Shown here in pieces: positions 17,257-26,945 of a stretch of DNA of 64,000 nt. The translations under genes and the position numbers were made by a program. The DNA lies in contig NZ_JAUSXT010000001.1 of assembly GCF_030816235.1 (NCBI RefSeq), positions 3,224,001-3,288,000 of the forward strand. The letters run 5' to 3'. The number at the start of each line of letters is the position of its first letter. Position 1 is the stretch's first letter. Source of the DNA: Microbacterium sp. W4I4. GTDB lineage: Bacteria > Actinomycetota > Actinomycetes > Actinomycetales > Microbacteriaceae. The notes beneath the pieces were generated by a model, which ran no database searches, had not been told where the DNA came from, and was given only the letters and a program-made list of their open reading frames with translations.

Positions 17257-20200
17257 ATGTGGCCTGAATCGTCGGCGGAGGCCGATCGTGGTGACCCGTT
17301 CGCCCCGCGGCTCGTTCGCGAATGGCTCGCGCAGATGCCCGACGAGCGTCACCGCAGCCTGCCGGGAACCATGATCTTCGCGGACATCTCCGGCTTTACG
17401 CGGCTCACCGAGCGGCTGGCGCGACAGGGCAGAGTCGGCGCCGAGCTGCTCAGCGACACCCTCGACCTGACCTTCACGCGGCTGCTCGAACCCGCGTTCG
17501 ACGACGACGCCGACCTGCTGAAGTGGGGCGGGGACGCCGTGCTGCTGTTCGTGCGCGGAGCCGAGCATGCAGCTCGCGCGGCACGCATCGCGCATGGCAT
17601 GCGCGCGGCGCTGCGCACCCTCGTCCGCGATCGCATCCTCCCGGTTCCCGCGCAGCTGCGCATGTCGATCGGCATCCGCACCGGAGTGTTCGACATGTTC
17701 TTCGTCGGCGACCCCGCCAGCCATCGCGAGCTGATCGTCGGCGGACCGGACATCACTCGACTCGTCGCCATCGAGCAGACGTGCGACGCCGGTCGGATCC
17801 TGGTCTGCGCCGACACCGCCGACCTGCTGCCGTCACGGCTGCTCGGCGACGCGCACGACGTCGGCGGGGACAGGGAGGGACGGATGCTGCGCACGGCGCC
17901 CTCCGGGGCACGCCGCCCGCCGCGGACTCCCGTCGGGCCCGGCCCGTCGGTGCTGCCGACGCTGCCTCCCGGCATCCGCGCACAGGTCCTCTCGGGGCCC
18001 GGCGAGCCCGAGCACCGGCCGGTTGCGATCGGGTTCGTGCAGTTCACCGGCACCGACGCCCTGCTGCAGGACGCGGAGCGCGCGGCCGACGCCGTCGCGG
18101 CGCTGGTCGAAACCGTGCAGCGCGCCTGTCTGCGGCACGGCGTGACCTTCTTCGAGACCGACATCGCCGCGGACGGCGGGAAGATCATGCTCATCGCGGG
18201 GGCTCCGCGCAGCGCGGGCCGGGATGCCGCGCGGATGCTGTCGGTCGCGCGGCAGATCGCCGATCACACCGGTCCGCTGCAGGTGCGGGTCGGCGTGTCC
18301 ACCGGCCCCGTGTTCGCCGGCGAGCTGGGGCCGGCGCTGCGGCGGGCGTACTCGGTCAAGGGCGATGCCGTGAACCTCGCCGCCCGGCTGCTCGGTCGGG
18401 CGCAGCCAGGGCAGGTGGTGGCCACTGCGGATGCCGTCAGCACTGCCCGTCTGCGCTTGCAGGCGGTGCCGATCGAGCCGTTCCTGGTGAAGGGCAAACG
18501 CGTCCCCGTGCACGCCCTGACGGTGCTGCACGTCGACGAGCAGACCTCCGACGCTCGGGGGGAGACGCCGTTCGTCGGCAGATCCGCCGAGATCGCCGTG
18601 CTGCGCGCGGCGCTGGCTGCGGCATCCGATCATCGAGGCAGCGTGATCGACGTCGTCGGCGAACCGGGCATCGGCAAGACGCGGCTCGTCGCCGAAGCGG
18701 GAGCGCCGGACGGCATCCGGTCACTGGTGACCAGCGCGAGCGGCTATGAGGCGGATGCTCCCTATGCGGCCGTCGGGGGTCTGCTGCGCGCGGCCCTCGG
18801 CATCGCCCCGCACGACGAGTCGGATGCCGTGGCATCACGCCTGTCCCAGACCGTGCATGCCGAGCGGCCGGACCTGCTGCCGTGGCTGCCGCTGATCGGC
18901 GTTCCTCTCGGCGTCGAGCTGCCCTCGACCCGTGACGTCGATGAGCTGGACCCTCGCTTCCGACGCGGGCGCATCGAAGACGCGGTCGTCGCACTGCTTG
19001 CGAGCCTGCTCCCCGCGCCCACGGTGCTGATCTTCGAGGACACGCATCTGCTCGACGAGGCGTCCGACTCGCTGCTGCTGCGTCTCGAGTCTGAGGCGCA
19101 TCGGCATCCGTGGTGCGTGATCGCGACCCGCCGGGAGGTGCCCGTCGGCCATGTGCCGCGGCTGCAGGAACCGGCCGACCGCCGCATCGCGCTCGCCGCG
19201 ATGCCGCATGAGCTCGCGCGTGCCCTCGTCGAGCAGGCGGCCGGATCGGTGCGGCAGAGCCGCCATGCGCTCGAGGCGATCGTGGAGCGCGGGCAGGGCA
19301 ACCCCCTGTTCCTCACCTCGCTTGCGACCAGGCAGTCGGGTTCGACGACTGAGGAGGAGCTGCCCGGATCGGTGGAGGCGGTGCTGCTCGTCGACATCGA
19401 CCGTCTCGACACCGCCGACCGTGCGCTGCTGCGGCTCGCCGCGGTGCTCGGCACCCGCTTCGATCCGCGATTCCTCGCACGGCTGCGAGATGCGGGTGCT
19501 GAGACGCGCCTGAGCGCCGAGGACATCGCCGATCGGCTGGCGGAGTTCGTGCGTCCGGTCGATGACGGCGACCTGGAGTTCCGACACGCGATGGTGCGCG
19601 ACGTCGCCTACGCGGGCCTGCCGTTCCGGCTGCGGCGCAGACTCCACGAGCAGGTGGCGCTCGCCTGGGAGAACGCGGCCGACCAGTCGTCGTCCTCCGA
19701 ACGGCTGAGTCTGCACTTCCATGCCGCCGGCTTGCACGAGCGGGCATGGGTGCATTCGCTGCATGCGGGGGAGCAGGCCCGGGGCAAGTACGCCTACGCG
19801 CAGGCGGCGGCCTTCTTCGCCCGAGCCATCGACGCCGCGATGCACCTGCCGCAGATCCCGCGTGCGGATCGGGCGGCGGCCTTCTCGTCCCTCGGCGACA
19901 GCCTCGACATGGCGGGGGATGCGACGGGCGCCCTGACGGCACTGCGCCGCGCACGGCGCGAACTCGCGGGGGACCCGGTCGCGACCGGGGACCTGCTCTA
20001 CCGCGAGGCCCGTATCACGCAGCGTCTGGGACGCTACCGGGCGGCGATGGCTCAGTTGACGCGCGCGTTGCGCATGCTCGAGGAGAGCGTCGGCGCTGAG
20101 GCCGATGCGGTGCGCGCACAGCTCGCCACCCGCTACGGGTTCTGCCTGCACCTGCAGAGTCGTGCGCGCGATGCCGTGCGCTGGAGCCGCCTCGGAGTGG

Positions 20201-21045
20201 AATGGGCGGAGGCGTCGGGTGACCGCTCCGTGCTCGCGCACGCCTGCAACGCGCTGCACCTCGCCTACGGCGCGTCGGCGCTGGACGAGGACCGGCCGTA
20301 CGGGCAGATCGCGCTGGGCCTGTACGAGCGGCTCGACGACCTGAGCGGCCAGGCGCTCACTCTGAACAACCTCGCCATCGACGCGTACAACGGCGGCGAG
20401 TGGAACGACGCGATCAGCGCCTTCGCCCGGTCGGGCGAGACCTTCCGCCGTCTGGGCGACGAGGCCAACGAGGCGACCGCGCTGTACAACACGGCTGACG
20501 TGCTGGTCGCCCAGGGCCGGCACGGCGAGGCGCTGCCGGTGCTGCAGGCGGCCCTGCGGCTGGCTCGCCGCGTCGATGACGAGGAGCTCGTCGGCCTGGT
20601 GCTGCGCGAACAGGCCAGGGCCGAGGCCGGCGTCGGAGACAGCTCCGTCGCCTGGCCGCTGTTCGACGAGGCGCGCGCGGTGCTCGCCGGGTTGGAGCTC
20701 GCCACCGAGGTGGCGCTGCTGGACGCGGCGCGTGCGGAGGCGCTGACGGATGCCGGGGATGCCGAGCAGGCACTGGCGCTCATCGACGACACGATCCGGG
20801 CCGCGCGGCTGCGGGCCGCCGACACGCTGGCTCGGCTGCATCGCATCCGCGCCCAGGTGCTCGTCTCCCAGGGTGAATCCTCGCAGGCCGCCGAGGCCGC
20901 GCGCGAGGGACTGGCCCGCACCACGGGCGGCTACGGGGGCTACGAACCGGCGCTGCTGCAGCTCGCGCTGGCCGAGGCCACCGGCGACGACGAACTGCAG
21001 TCGCAGTCCCGGCGCACGCTGCGCGACCTCGGTGTCGTCGTCTGA
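17257..21045 (+). CDS. Class III adenylate/guanylate cyclase with AAA ATPase and TPR domains
   Basis: 1262 residues. Two cyclase homology domains come first. Domain 1 (about 38-200) has the metal aspartates Asp43 (FADISGFT) and Asp93 with Lys89 (LLKWGGD) but lacks the Asn-x3-Arg pair. Domain 2 (about 255-420) lacks the first metal Asp (GFVQFTG) but has Asn373 and Arg377 (KGDAVNLAAR). The two halves together would build one active site, the arrangement of mammalian soluble cyclase. An AAA domain follows (GEPGIGKTR near 468; IFEDTHLLDEAS near 592), then TPR-like repeats to the end. The cyclic nucleotide made and the stimulus are unknown. A cNMP-binding protein is encoded 1.1 kb downstream. Confidence 0.88.
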   Translation: MWPESSAEADRGDPFAPRLVREWLAQMPDERHRSLPGTMIFADISGFTRLTERLARQGRVGAELLSDTLDLTFTRLLEPAFDDDADLLKWGGDAVLLFVRGAEHAARAARIAHGMRAALRTLVRDRILPVPAQLRMSIGIRTGVFDMFFVGDPASHRELIVGGPDITRLVAIEQTCDAGRILVCADTADLLPSRLLGDAHDVGGDREGRMLRTAPSGARRPPRTPVGPGPSVLPTLPPGIRAQVLSGPGEPEHRPVAIGFVQFTGTDALLQDAERAADAVAALVETVQRACLRHGVTFFETDIAADGGKIMLIAGAPRSAGRDAARMLSVARQIADHTGPLQVRVGVSTGPVFAGELGPALRRAYSVKGDAVNLAARLLGRAQPGQVVATADAVSTARLRLQAVPIEPFLVKGKRVPVHALTVLHVDEQTSDARGETPFVGRSAEIAVLRAALAAASDHRGSVIDVVGEPGIGKTRLVAEAGAPDGIRSLVTSASGYEADAPYAAVGGLLRAALGIAPHDESDAVASRLSQTVHAERPDLLPWLPLIGVPLGVELPSTRDVDELDPRFRRGRIEDAVVALLASLLPAPTVLIFEDTHLLDEASDSLLLRLESEAHRHPWCVIATRREVPVGHVPRLQEPADRRIALAAMPHELARALVEQAAGSVRQSRHALEAIVERGQGNPLFLTSLATRQSGSTTEEELPGSVEAVLLVDIDRLDTADRALLRLAAVLGTRFDPRFLARLRDAGAETRLSAEDIADRLAEFVRPVDDGDLEFRHAMVRDVAYAGLPFRLRRRLHEQVALAWENAADQSSSSERLSLHFHAAGLHERAWVHSLHAGEQARGKYAYAQAAAFFARAIDAAMHLPQIPRADRAAAFSSLGDSLDMAGDATGALTALRRARRELAGDPVATGDLLYREARITQRLGRYRAAMAQLTRALRMLEESVGAEADAVRAQLATRYGFCLHLQSRARDAVRWSRLGVEWAEASGDRSVLAHACNALHLAYGASALDEDRPYGQIALGLYERLDDLSGQALTLNNLAIDAYNGGEWNDAISAFARSGETFRRLGDEANEATALYNTADVLVAQGRHGEALPVLQAALRLARRVDDEELVGLVLREQARAEAGVGDSSVAWPLFDEARAVLAGLELATEVALLDAARAEALTDAGDAEQALALIDDTIRAARLRAADTLARLHRIRAQVLVSQGESSQAAEAAREGLARTTGGYGGYEPALLQLALAEATGDDELQSQSRRTLRDLGVVV

Positions 21046-21052
21046 TCACGCA

Positions 21053-21092
21053 TCGACGGGCTCGGCCGCGCATGCGCCGCCGAGCCCGTCGA
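21053..21092. terminator. Bidirectional terminator hairpin
   Basis: Perfect 14-bp inverted repeat (TCGACGGGCTCGGC) around a 12-nt loop, between the convergent ends of the cyclase gene and the secreted-protein gene. Confidence 0.75.
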
Positions 21093-21099
21093 AGGGTGA

Positions 21100-22092
21100 T
21101 CAGATCATTCCGCGCACGTCGTGCAGGAAGAGGACGACCAGTCGCAGGTCGCCGGCGTTCAGGCGGCTGCTGGAGACGACGTCGGTGCAGAACGTCTGAT
21201 CGGCTCCGATGATGCCCTTCGCGGGGCACAGCGGGGCGATCGTCAGTGCCCCGGTCGCCGACTCCGACCACTGCGCCCGGTAGGACGCCACCCCGCCCTT
21301 GCCGCACAGCGTCTTGTCGCAGTAGATCGACATGCTCGCCGGGGCCGTCCGGGTGTACAGGTCGGCACCGTCAGGGCCGGTCAGGTCTCCCAGGAACTGC
21401 GTGACCAGGCTGCGGGCCGTGCAGGTCGCGCCGGTCGGGCATGCGCCCAGGCTCAGCGCCGTGCCGCCGGTCGCGCCGCGCGGCAGGGTGACGACGCCGC
21501 ACATCGGGTGCGCCGCGTCCACGACCGCGCAGCCCGCGGCATCGGCTCCCGCCGTGCCGTTCTTCAGCGCGGGGCTCTGACCGTCGATGAGCGTCAGGCT
21601 CAGATCGACCGGGAACGCGGCGGCGACGCCCGAGACCGTCGGCGGCACCGTGGTGTGCTCCGGCGGCGTCGCGGTGATCGAGGCCGTCACGGTCAGTGCG
21701 GCCGTCGCCTGCGAGTACGAGGTCGAGATGTGCAGGCTCGACGCGCCGGCGGGCAGCGTGGCGGTCGTGGTCTGCAGCACGCCCGGCCCGGTGGCGGTGA
21801 GGGTCACCGTGGCCGGGTACTCGTACACGGCGGGCATGCCACCCGCATCCGTCAACGAGACACCCACGTCGAACGGCGTGCCGACGGCCGCGAGCACAGC
21901 GGGAAGCGACCCGGACGGCAGGGTGCCCAGCGACGCCGCGATGGCGGGGTCGGTGGTGACCGTGACGGTGGCGGCGGTCGGCAGCGGGGGCGGCGGGTCG
22001 GCGGACGCCATCTGCGGCGCGACCAGCGCCGACAGGGCGAGCGCCGCCACGGCGATCAGCGAGCGGGTGATCCGCAGGCGACGGTGCGACAT
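21100..22092 (-). CDS. Secreted protein with Ig-like segments, unknown function
   Basis: 330 residues from ATG 22092, which has GAGGAG upstream. A Sec signal peptide is clear (MSHRRLRITRSLIAVAALAL, cleavage after MASA). The frame is open far upstream but the signal peptide fixes the start. The middle is Thr/Val-rich and resembles repeated Ig-like beta domains (AATVTVTTDP, YPATVTLTATGPGVL). The C-terminal part has several Cys (CPTGATC, IYCDKTLCG, PLCPAKG) that probably form disulphides. I do not recognise the family. It is convergent with the cyclase gene and divergent from the MFS-cNMP-patatin gene. Confidence 0.72.
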   Translation of the reverse strand: MSHRRLRITRSLIAVAALALSALVAPQMASADPPPPLPTAATVTVTTDPAIAASLGTLPSGSLPAVLAAVGTPFDVGVSLTDAGGMPAVYEYPATVTLTATGPGVLQTTTATLPAGASSLHISTSYSQATAALTVTASITATPPEHTTVPPTVSGVAAAFPVDLSLTLIDGQSPALKNGTAGADAAGCAVVDAAHPMCGVVTLPRGATGGTALSLGACPTGATCTARSLVTQFLGDLTGPDGADLYTRTAPASMSIYCDKTLCGKGGVASYRAQWSESATGALTIAPLCPAKGIIGADQTFCTDVVSSSRLNAGDLRLVVLFLHDVRGMI

Positions 22093-22206
22093 GGGGGACT
22101 CCTCGGTGGGTGAACAGGCGGTGATCTCAGCCTGTCCTCGCGCGCACGGGAAAAGATCCGTGAGTTCACTGAGGTTTACGCTCCCCCGGCCCGAGAAGCT
22201 GGCGGA

Positions 22207-25200
22207 ATGATGTTGCAGTCTGCCCGCCGGGGCGTGTCCGAGTCGCGCGAGCCCGGTGCCGTCGTGCGGCGGGGACGGGTACCTGAGCGGACCGTGCTGC
22301 TGGTGGCCTCGTTCGGGGCGCTGCTGGCGTTCCTCGACGCGACCATCGTCAACATCGCGTTTCCCAGCATCCGCGAGTCGTTCCCCGACGAGTCGATCAG
22401 TGAAATCTCCTGGGTGCTGAACGCGTACAACATCGTGTTCGCCGCGTTCATGATCGTGTTCGGCCGACTCTGCGACCTTCTGGGGAGGCGCCGGGTCTAC
22501 CTGCTGGGGGTGGCCGTCTTCACGATCTCGTCGCTGGTGTGCGCGTTGGCGCCGTCGCTCGGTGTGCTGGTGGGGGCGAGGATCGTGCAGGCGCTGGGTG
22601 CCGCGATGCTCGTGCCCGCCTCGCTCGCCGTGGTGATCGACGGGTTCCCCGCGGCGAGGCGGGCGCGGGCCGTGGGCCTGTGGTCGGCGGCCGCCGCGGT
22701 CGCATCGGGGCTGGGGCCACCGATCGGGGGCGCGCTGGTCGAGGCGGGCGGCTGGCAGTGGGCGTTCTGGGTGAACCTGCCGCTGGGGGCGCTCGCCTGG
22801 TGGCTGGGGCGGCGTCAGCTGGTGAACAGCCGCGCCCCCGGCCGCCGTCGGATGCCGGACCTGCGCGGCGCCCTGCTGCTGGCGGGCTCGCTGGGGCTGA
22901 TCAACGCCGCCATCATCAAGGGCGACGACTGGGGCGCGGCCAGCCTGATGCTGTGGCTCGTGGTCGGCGGGGCGGTGGTGCTGTTCGGCGGGTTCATCCT
23001 GAGCTCGATGAGGCACCGCTCGCCCGTGCTCGACCTGGCGATGATGCGCAATCGCTCGTTCCTGGTCGCGAACATCGCCACGCTCGTCGCGGGGGTCGGC
23101 TTCTTCGCGTACATGCTGGGCAACGTGCTGTGGCTGCAGTACGTCTGGCAGTACACGCTCCTCGAGGCGGGGCTAGCGCTGGTGCCCGGGGCGCTGGTCG
23201 CGGCCCTCGTTGCGGGACTGCTCGAGCCGATCGCCGCCCGGGTCGGCTACCGCTGGATCATCGCGGGCGGCTTCGTCGTCTGGGCGCTCGGCTACGTCTG
23301 GTACGTGACGGTGGTGGGGACCACGCCGAACTTCCTTGCGGAGTGGCTGCCAGGGCAGATCATCAGCGGCATCGGGGTGGGTGCGACCCTGCCGCTGCTG
23401 GCGGCATCGACGCTGGCGACGCAGCCCGACGGGAAGTACGCCACGGCATCCGCGGTGATCTCCAGCGCCCGCCAGATCGGCGGCACGATCGGCGTCGCGC
23501 TGCTGGTCGTCATCCTCGGCACTCCCACTGCGGCGACCGTCGTGCAGGATCTGCGCGACGGCTGGACGATGAGCATCTACGCGTTCGCGGCCGGCGCCGT
23601 GATCACCCTGTTCCTCGGGCGGGTGGATCACGGCGGTCACGTCGCGGCGACGGATGCCGAGGAGCGGCCCTCACCGCTGCGGATGCCGGATGCCGCACGG
23701 TCGGTGGTGCTGCGCCGGGCGATCCCGACGCCGGAGGAGTCGCTGTTCGGGCGCCTGCCGGAACCGGCGCGGGAGCGGCTGCGCGCGGATGCCCCGCGGC
23801 GCACGGTGCCCGCGGGGGAGTGGCTGCTTCGGCAGGGCGAGAGCGCCGACTCGATGTTCGTCGTGATCTCGGGGCGCGCCGAGGTCGTGATCGACGACGA
23901 GGTGGTGCGGGAGATCGGCCCCGGTGCGGTCGTCGGCGAGCTGGCGCTCTTCACGGACGGGCCCCGCTCGGCATCGATCCGCGCCCGCCGGGACTGCCAG
24001 GTGCTGGAGGTGTCGCGCGAGCTGCTGCAGCACACGATCGGCGAGGATGCCGGGGCGCTGTCCGCGCTGGTCACCGCCCTTGCGGGCCAGCTCGCCGAGG
24101 CCAGTCCGCCCGCCGCACGGACGGCATCGCGCCCGCGGTTGATCGCCGTCGTGGGTGCCGGTGCGGGCGCCCCGGTGCAGGCCGTGGCAGGCATGCTGCA
24201 CCGCGGTCTCTCGGCGCACCTGAGGGTGGCGCTGCTGTCCGGCGCGCACACCCCCGAACAGGTCGATCGCGCCGAGGCGGACAGTGAACGCGTGATGCTC
24301 GTCGCCGACGGCTCGGATGAGGTGTGGGTGGGGCGCTGCGCACGGGAGGCGGATGCCGTCGTGCTGGTGGCCCGCGCGGAAGACATCCCGCCCGAGGCCT
24401 TGCCGACGATGACCTCCCGGCCGGAGCTCGTGCTGGTCGGTGCGCCGGGGCGCGCGGTCAGGCAGATCTGGCTGGATGCCGTGGACCCGTGGCGGGTGAG
24501 CGAGATCACGATGAACGACGCCGGATCGCCGGGGCGACCGCCGGAGGGCATCCGGGGTCTGATCGACCGGCTCGCGGGGCGCTCACTGGCGCTGGTGCTC
24601 GGCGGTGGCGGGGCCAGGGCCCTGACTCACGTCGGCGTGCTGATGGAGCTGGAGGAGGCCGGGCTGCGCGTCGACCGCATCGCCGGATCCAGCATGGGCG
24701 CGGTGGTCAGCGGCTACTACGCGACGGGCGCGTCCGCCGCCGAGCTCGGCGCAGTCACGTACCGCGAGTTCGTCCGCGAGGACATGCTGGGCGACTACGG
24801 GCTGCCGCGCACCTCGCTCGCCCGCGGACGGCGCGTGCACCGGGCGCTCGTGCGCTGCTTCGGCGACCTGAACATCGAGGAGCAGCCCCGCGGCTTCCGC
24901 TGCGTCAGCACCGACCTGCTCACCCGTGCCCCCGTGATGCATCGCCGGGGACCGATGGGGCAGGCGATCAAGTCGTCGGCACGGCTCCCGGTGCTGTTCA
25001 CCCCGATCCCCAGCGAGGGGCGGCTGCTCGTCGACGGGGGAGTGCTCGACAACCTGCCGGTCGACACGATGGTCGAGCGCGATGAGGGTCCCGTGGTCGC
25101 GGTGAACATCTCGATGGGTGGCGGCGGTCACGTCCGCGCGCCCGGCGAGGCGCCGCGCCCGGTGCGGATCCCACCGCTGGGCGAGACCATGCTGCGCACC

Positions 25201-25383
25201 CTGATGATCGGCGGAGGCGGGGCGGCCGAGGCGCAGAACCTGGGCGCCTGGGTGATCACCCCGCACTCGATGGGGGTGGGGCTGCTGGAGTTCCACCAGT
25301 TCGACCGGATGGTCGAGGCGGGTCGGGCCGCCGCCCGCGACCTGCTGGATCAGGCGGGTGGGGAGCTGTTCGCGAGTCGGTGA
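22207..25383 (+). CDS. MFS transporter - cNMP-binding - patatin phospholipase fusion
   Basis: 1058 residues in one frame. Residues about 25-475 are a DHA2-type MFS transporter (FLDATIVNIAFPSI; GRLCDLLGRRRVYLLG; LVPASLAVVIDGF). Residues about 510-630 are a cyclic-nucleotide-binding domain with the phosphate cassette GELALFTDGPRSASIRA, keeping the Glu and Arg needed to hold cNMP. The rest ends in a patatin-like lipase: oxyanion GGGGAR (799-804), GSSMG with Ser829, and DGG with Asp943, so the dyad is intact. Similar three-part proteins exist in mycobacteria (Rv3239c/Rv3728 type). Near a cyclase gene, cAMP control of membrane lipid hydrolysis or efflux is an attractive inference. Confidence 0.92.
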   Translation: MMLQSARRGVSESREPGAVVRRGRVPERTVLLVASFGALLAFLDATIVNIAFPSIRESFPDESISEISWVLNAYNIVFAAFMIVFGRLCDLLGRRRVYLLGVAVFTISSLVCALAPSLGVLVGARIVQALGAAMLVPASLAVVIDGFPAARRARAVGLWSAAAAVASGLGPPIGGALVEAGGWQWAFWVNLPLGALAWWLGRRQLVNSRAPGRRRMPDLRGALLLAGSLGLINAAIIKGDDWGAASLMLWLVVGGAVVLFGGFILSSMRHRSPVLDLAMMRNRSFLVANIATLVAGVGFFAYMLGNVLWLQYVWQYTLLEAGLALVPGALVAALVAGLLEPIAARVGYRWIIAGGFVVWALGYVWYVTVVGTTPNFLAEWLPGQIISGIGVGATLPLLAASTLATQPDGKYATASAVISSARQIGGTIGVALLVVILGTPTAATVVQDLRDGWTMSIYAFAAGAVITLFLGRVDHGGHVAATDAEERPSPLRMPDAARSVVLRRAIPTPEESLFGRLPEPARERLRADAPRRTVPAGEWLLRQGESADSMFVVISGRAEVVIDDEVVREIGPGAVVGELALFTDGPRSASIRARRDCQVLEVSRELLQHTIGEDAGALSALVTALAGQLAEASPPAARTASRPRLIAVVGAGAGAPVQAVAGMLHRGLSAHLRVALLSGAHTPEQVDRAEADSERVMLVADGSDEVWVGRCAREADAVVLVARAEDIPPEALPTMTSRPELVLVGAPGRAVRQIWLDAVDPWRVSEITMNDAGSPGRPPEGIRGLIDRLAGRSLALVLGGGGARALTHVGVLMELEEAGLRVDRIAGSSMGAVVSGYYATGASAAELGAVTYREFVREDMLGDYGLPRTSLARGRRVHRALVRCFGDLNIEEQPRGFRCVSTDLLTRAPVMHRRGPMGQAIKSSARLPVLFTPIPSEGRLLVDGGVLDNLPVDTMVERDEGPVVAVNISMGGGGHVRAPGEAPRPVRIPPLGETMLRTLMIGGGGAAEAQNLGAWVITPHSMGVGLLEFHQFDRMVEAGRAAARDLLDQAGGELFASR

Positions 25384-25392
25384 GGCCGACCG

Positions 25393-26796
25393 TCAGCGCA
25401 CCGGACCGGGGGTGGCCGGGGCCACGGCATCCGTCTCGGCCGGCTCGGCAGGATTGCGGCGGATGCCGATCCACGACACCACGCCGCCGACGGCGAACAG
25501 CGTCGCGGTCACCCAGGCGGCGCTGTGGAAGCCGTCGAGGTCGAGCGCGCCGCCGACGATGGTCGACAGCAGCGCGACGACCAGGAGACCCGCGACGCGG
25601 GAGACCGCATTGTTGACGGCGGACGCGATGCCGCTGCGGCTCTCGTCGATCGCGCCGAGGATGGCCGAGGTGAGCGGGGCGACGGTGAGGGCGAGCCCGA
25701 GTCCGAGCACGATCATGGCCGGAAGCACCTGCCACCAGTAGTCGAAGTCGGTGCCGACGGTGAGCAGCAGCAGCGCGCCGACCGCCATCAGGAGCGGTCC
25801 GACCGTCATGAACAGTCGCGGGCCGAGCTTTCCCGCCCACGCGCCTGCACGGGAGCTGAGCAGGATCATCAGGATCGTGATCGGCAGGCTCGCCATGCCG
25901 GCGGCTGTCGCGGGCAGGCCGGGGCCCTGCTGCAGGTAGACGCCGATCACGAAGCCGTTCAGCGACAGCGCCGCATAGACGAACAGCGTCGACAGGTTGC
26001 CCCAGCCGAAGTTGCGCACCCGGAACAGAGAGAGCGGCAGCAGCGGAGCATCCGACCGCCTCTGCCGGATCAGGAAGACGGCCGTCAGGATGATGCCGGC
26101 GATGCCGGGCATCCAGATCGCGGGGGACGCCCAACCCAGCCGCTCCTGCTCGATGAGCGCGAAGACCAGCGCGCCCAGGCCCAGCGCGCACAATGCGCCG
26201 CTGACCCAGTCCACCCGGACCGTCCGCACATGCTGAGGCAGGCGCAGCCGGCCCAGCATGATCAGGTTGACGGCGATCGGCAGGACGTTGATCAGGAACA
26301 CGAATCGCCAGGACAGCAGGTCGACGAACAGTCCGCCCATCAGGGGGCCGATCAGCTGCGCGCCCGTGGTGAACGCCGTCCACACGCCGATCGCGCGCGA
26401 CTGCACCTCGCCGCGCATAGTCGCGGTGATCAGGGCCAGCGAACTCGGCACCAGCAGGGCGCCCGCCGCACCCTGTGCGGCGCGGGCGATGATCAGCACG
26501 AGCGGATCCGGCGCGAGGGCGACGGCGACGGATGCCACGCCGAAGGCGATCAGCCCGATGCGCATCACAGTCACGCGTCCGTACGCGTCGGACACCGAAC
26601 CCGCGAGCAGGATGAGTGCGCTCAGCGTGATCAGGTAGGAGTCCACCACCCACTGCTGGGTCACTATGCCGCCGCCCAGTTCGCGGCTGATCGCCGGGAG
26701 CGCCACGGTGACCACCGTGCCGTCGAGGAACGTCACGAACGAGGCGAGGATCGCGACGGAGACGACCAGGCGCTGCAGCGGGGTGAACGGTGTCAC
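25393..26796 (-). CDS. MFS transporter, DHA2 (14-TM drug efflux) type
   Basis: About 467 residues from GTG 26796. Motifs of the EmrB/QacA-type branch are present: SFVTFLDGTVVTVALPAI in helix 1, GSVSDAYGRVTVMRIG after helix 2, and LVPSSLALITA. Fourteen hydrophobic stretches fit the DHA2 topology. The frame extends to 26898 but that extension is Arg-rich and unlike the family. It is a proton-driven exporter of unknown cargo. It ends 9 bp from the convergent end of the MFS-cNMP-patatin gene. Confidence 0.88.
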   Translation of the reverse strand: MTPFTPLQRLVVSVAILASFVTFLDGTVVTVALPAISRELGGGIVTQQWVVDSYLITLSALILLAGSVSDAYGRVTVMRIGLIAFGVASVAVALAPDPLVLIIARAAQGAAGALLVPSSLALITATMRGEVQSRAIGVWTAFTTGAQLIGPLMGGLFVDLLSWRFVFLINVLPIAVNLIMLGRLRLPQHVRTVRVDWVSGALCALGLGALVFALIEQERLGWASPAIWMPGIAGIILTAVFLIRQRRSDAPLLPLSLFRVRNFGWGNLSTLFVYAALSLNGFVIGVYLQQGPGLPATAAGMASLPITILMILLSSRAGAWAGKLGPRLFMTVGPLLMAVGALLLLTVGTDFDYWWQVLPAMIVLGLGLALTVAPLTSAILGAIDESRSGIASAVNNAVSRVAGLLVVALLSTIVGGALDLDGFHSAAWVTATLFAVGGVVSWIGIRRNPAEPAETDAVAPATPGPVR

Positions 26797-26945
26797 AGCC
26801 CGACTGTACTGCAGCCCTGGGACGGTGGGGCGGGTCGCGCGGATTCGCCCATCGACGCCGGCAGCGCACCGGCGTACCCTGGCGTCAGGCGGGTCCACCT
26901 GCCCGCCCGCAGCCGGCGAGAGCCGATGACGAGGAGCGGTGTGCG

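Noticed and set aside
14439..17267. Open frame of 942 codons on the plus strand through the LuxR gene
   Set aside because: It is an antisense shadow of a GC-rich gene: Arg/Gln/His-rich composition, no domains, while the minus strand has clear ATPase and helix-turn-helix motifs.
18835..20841. Open frame of 668 codons on the minus strand inside the cyclase gene
   Set aside because: Shadow frame with no recognisable domain; the plus strand encodes intact cyclase, ATPase and TPR regions.
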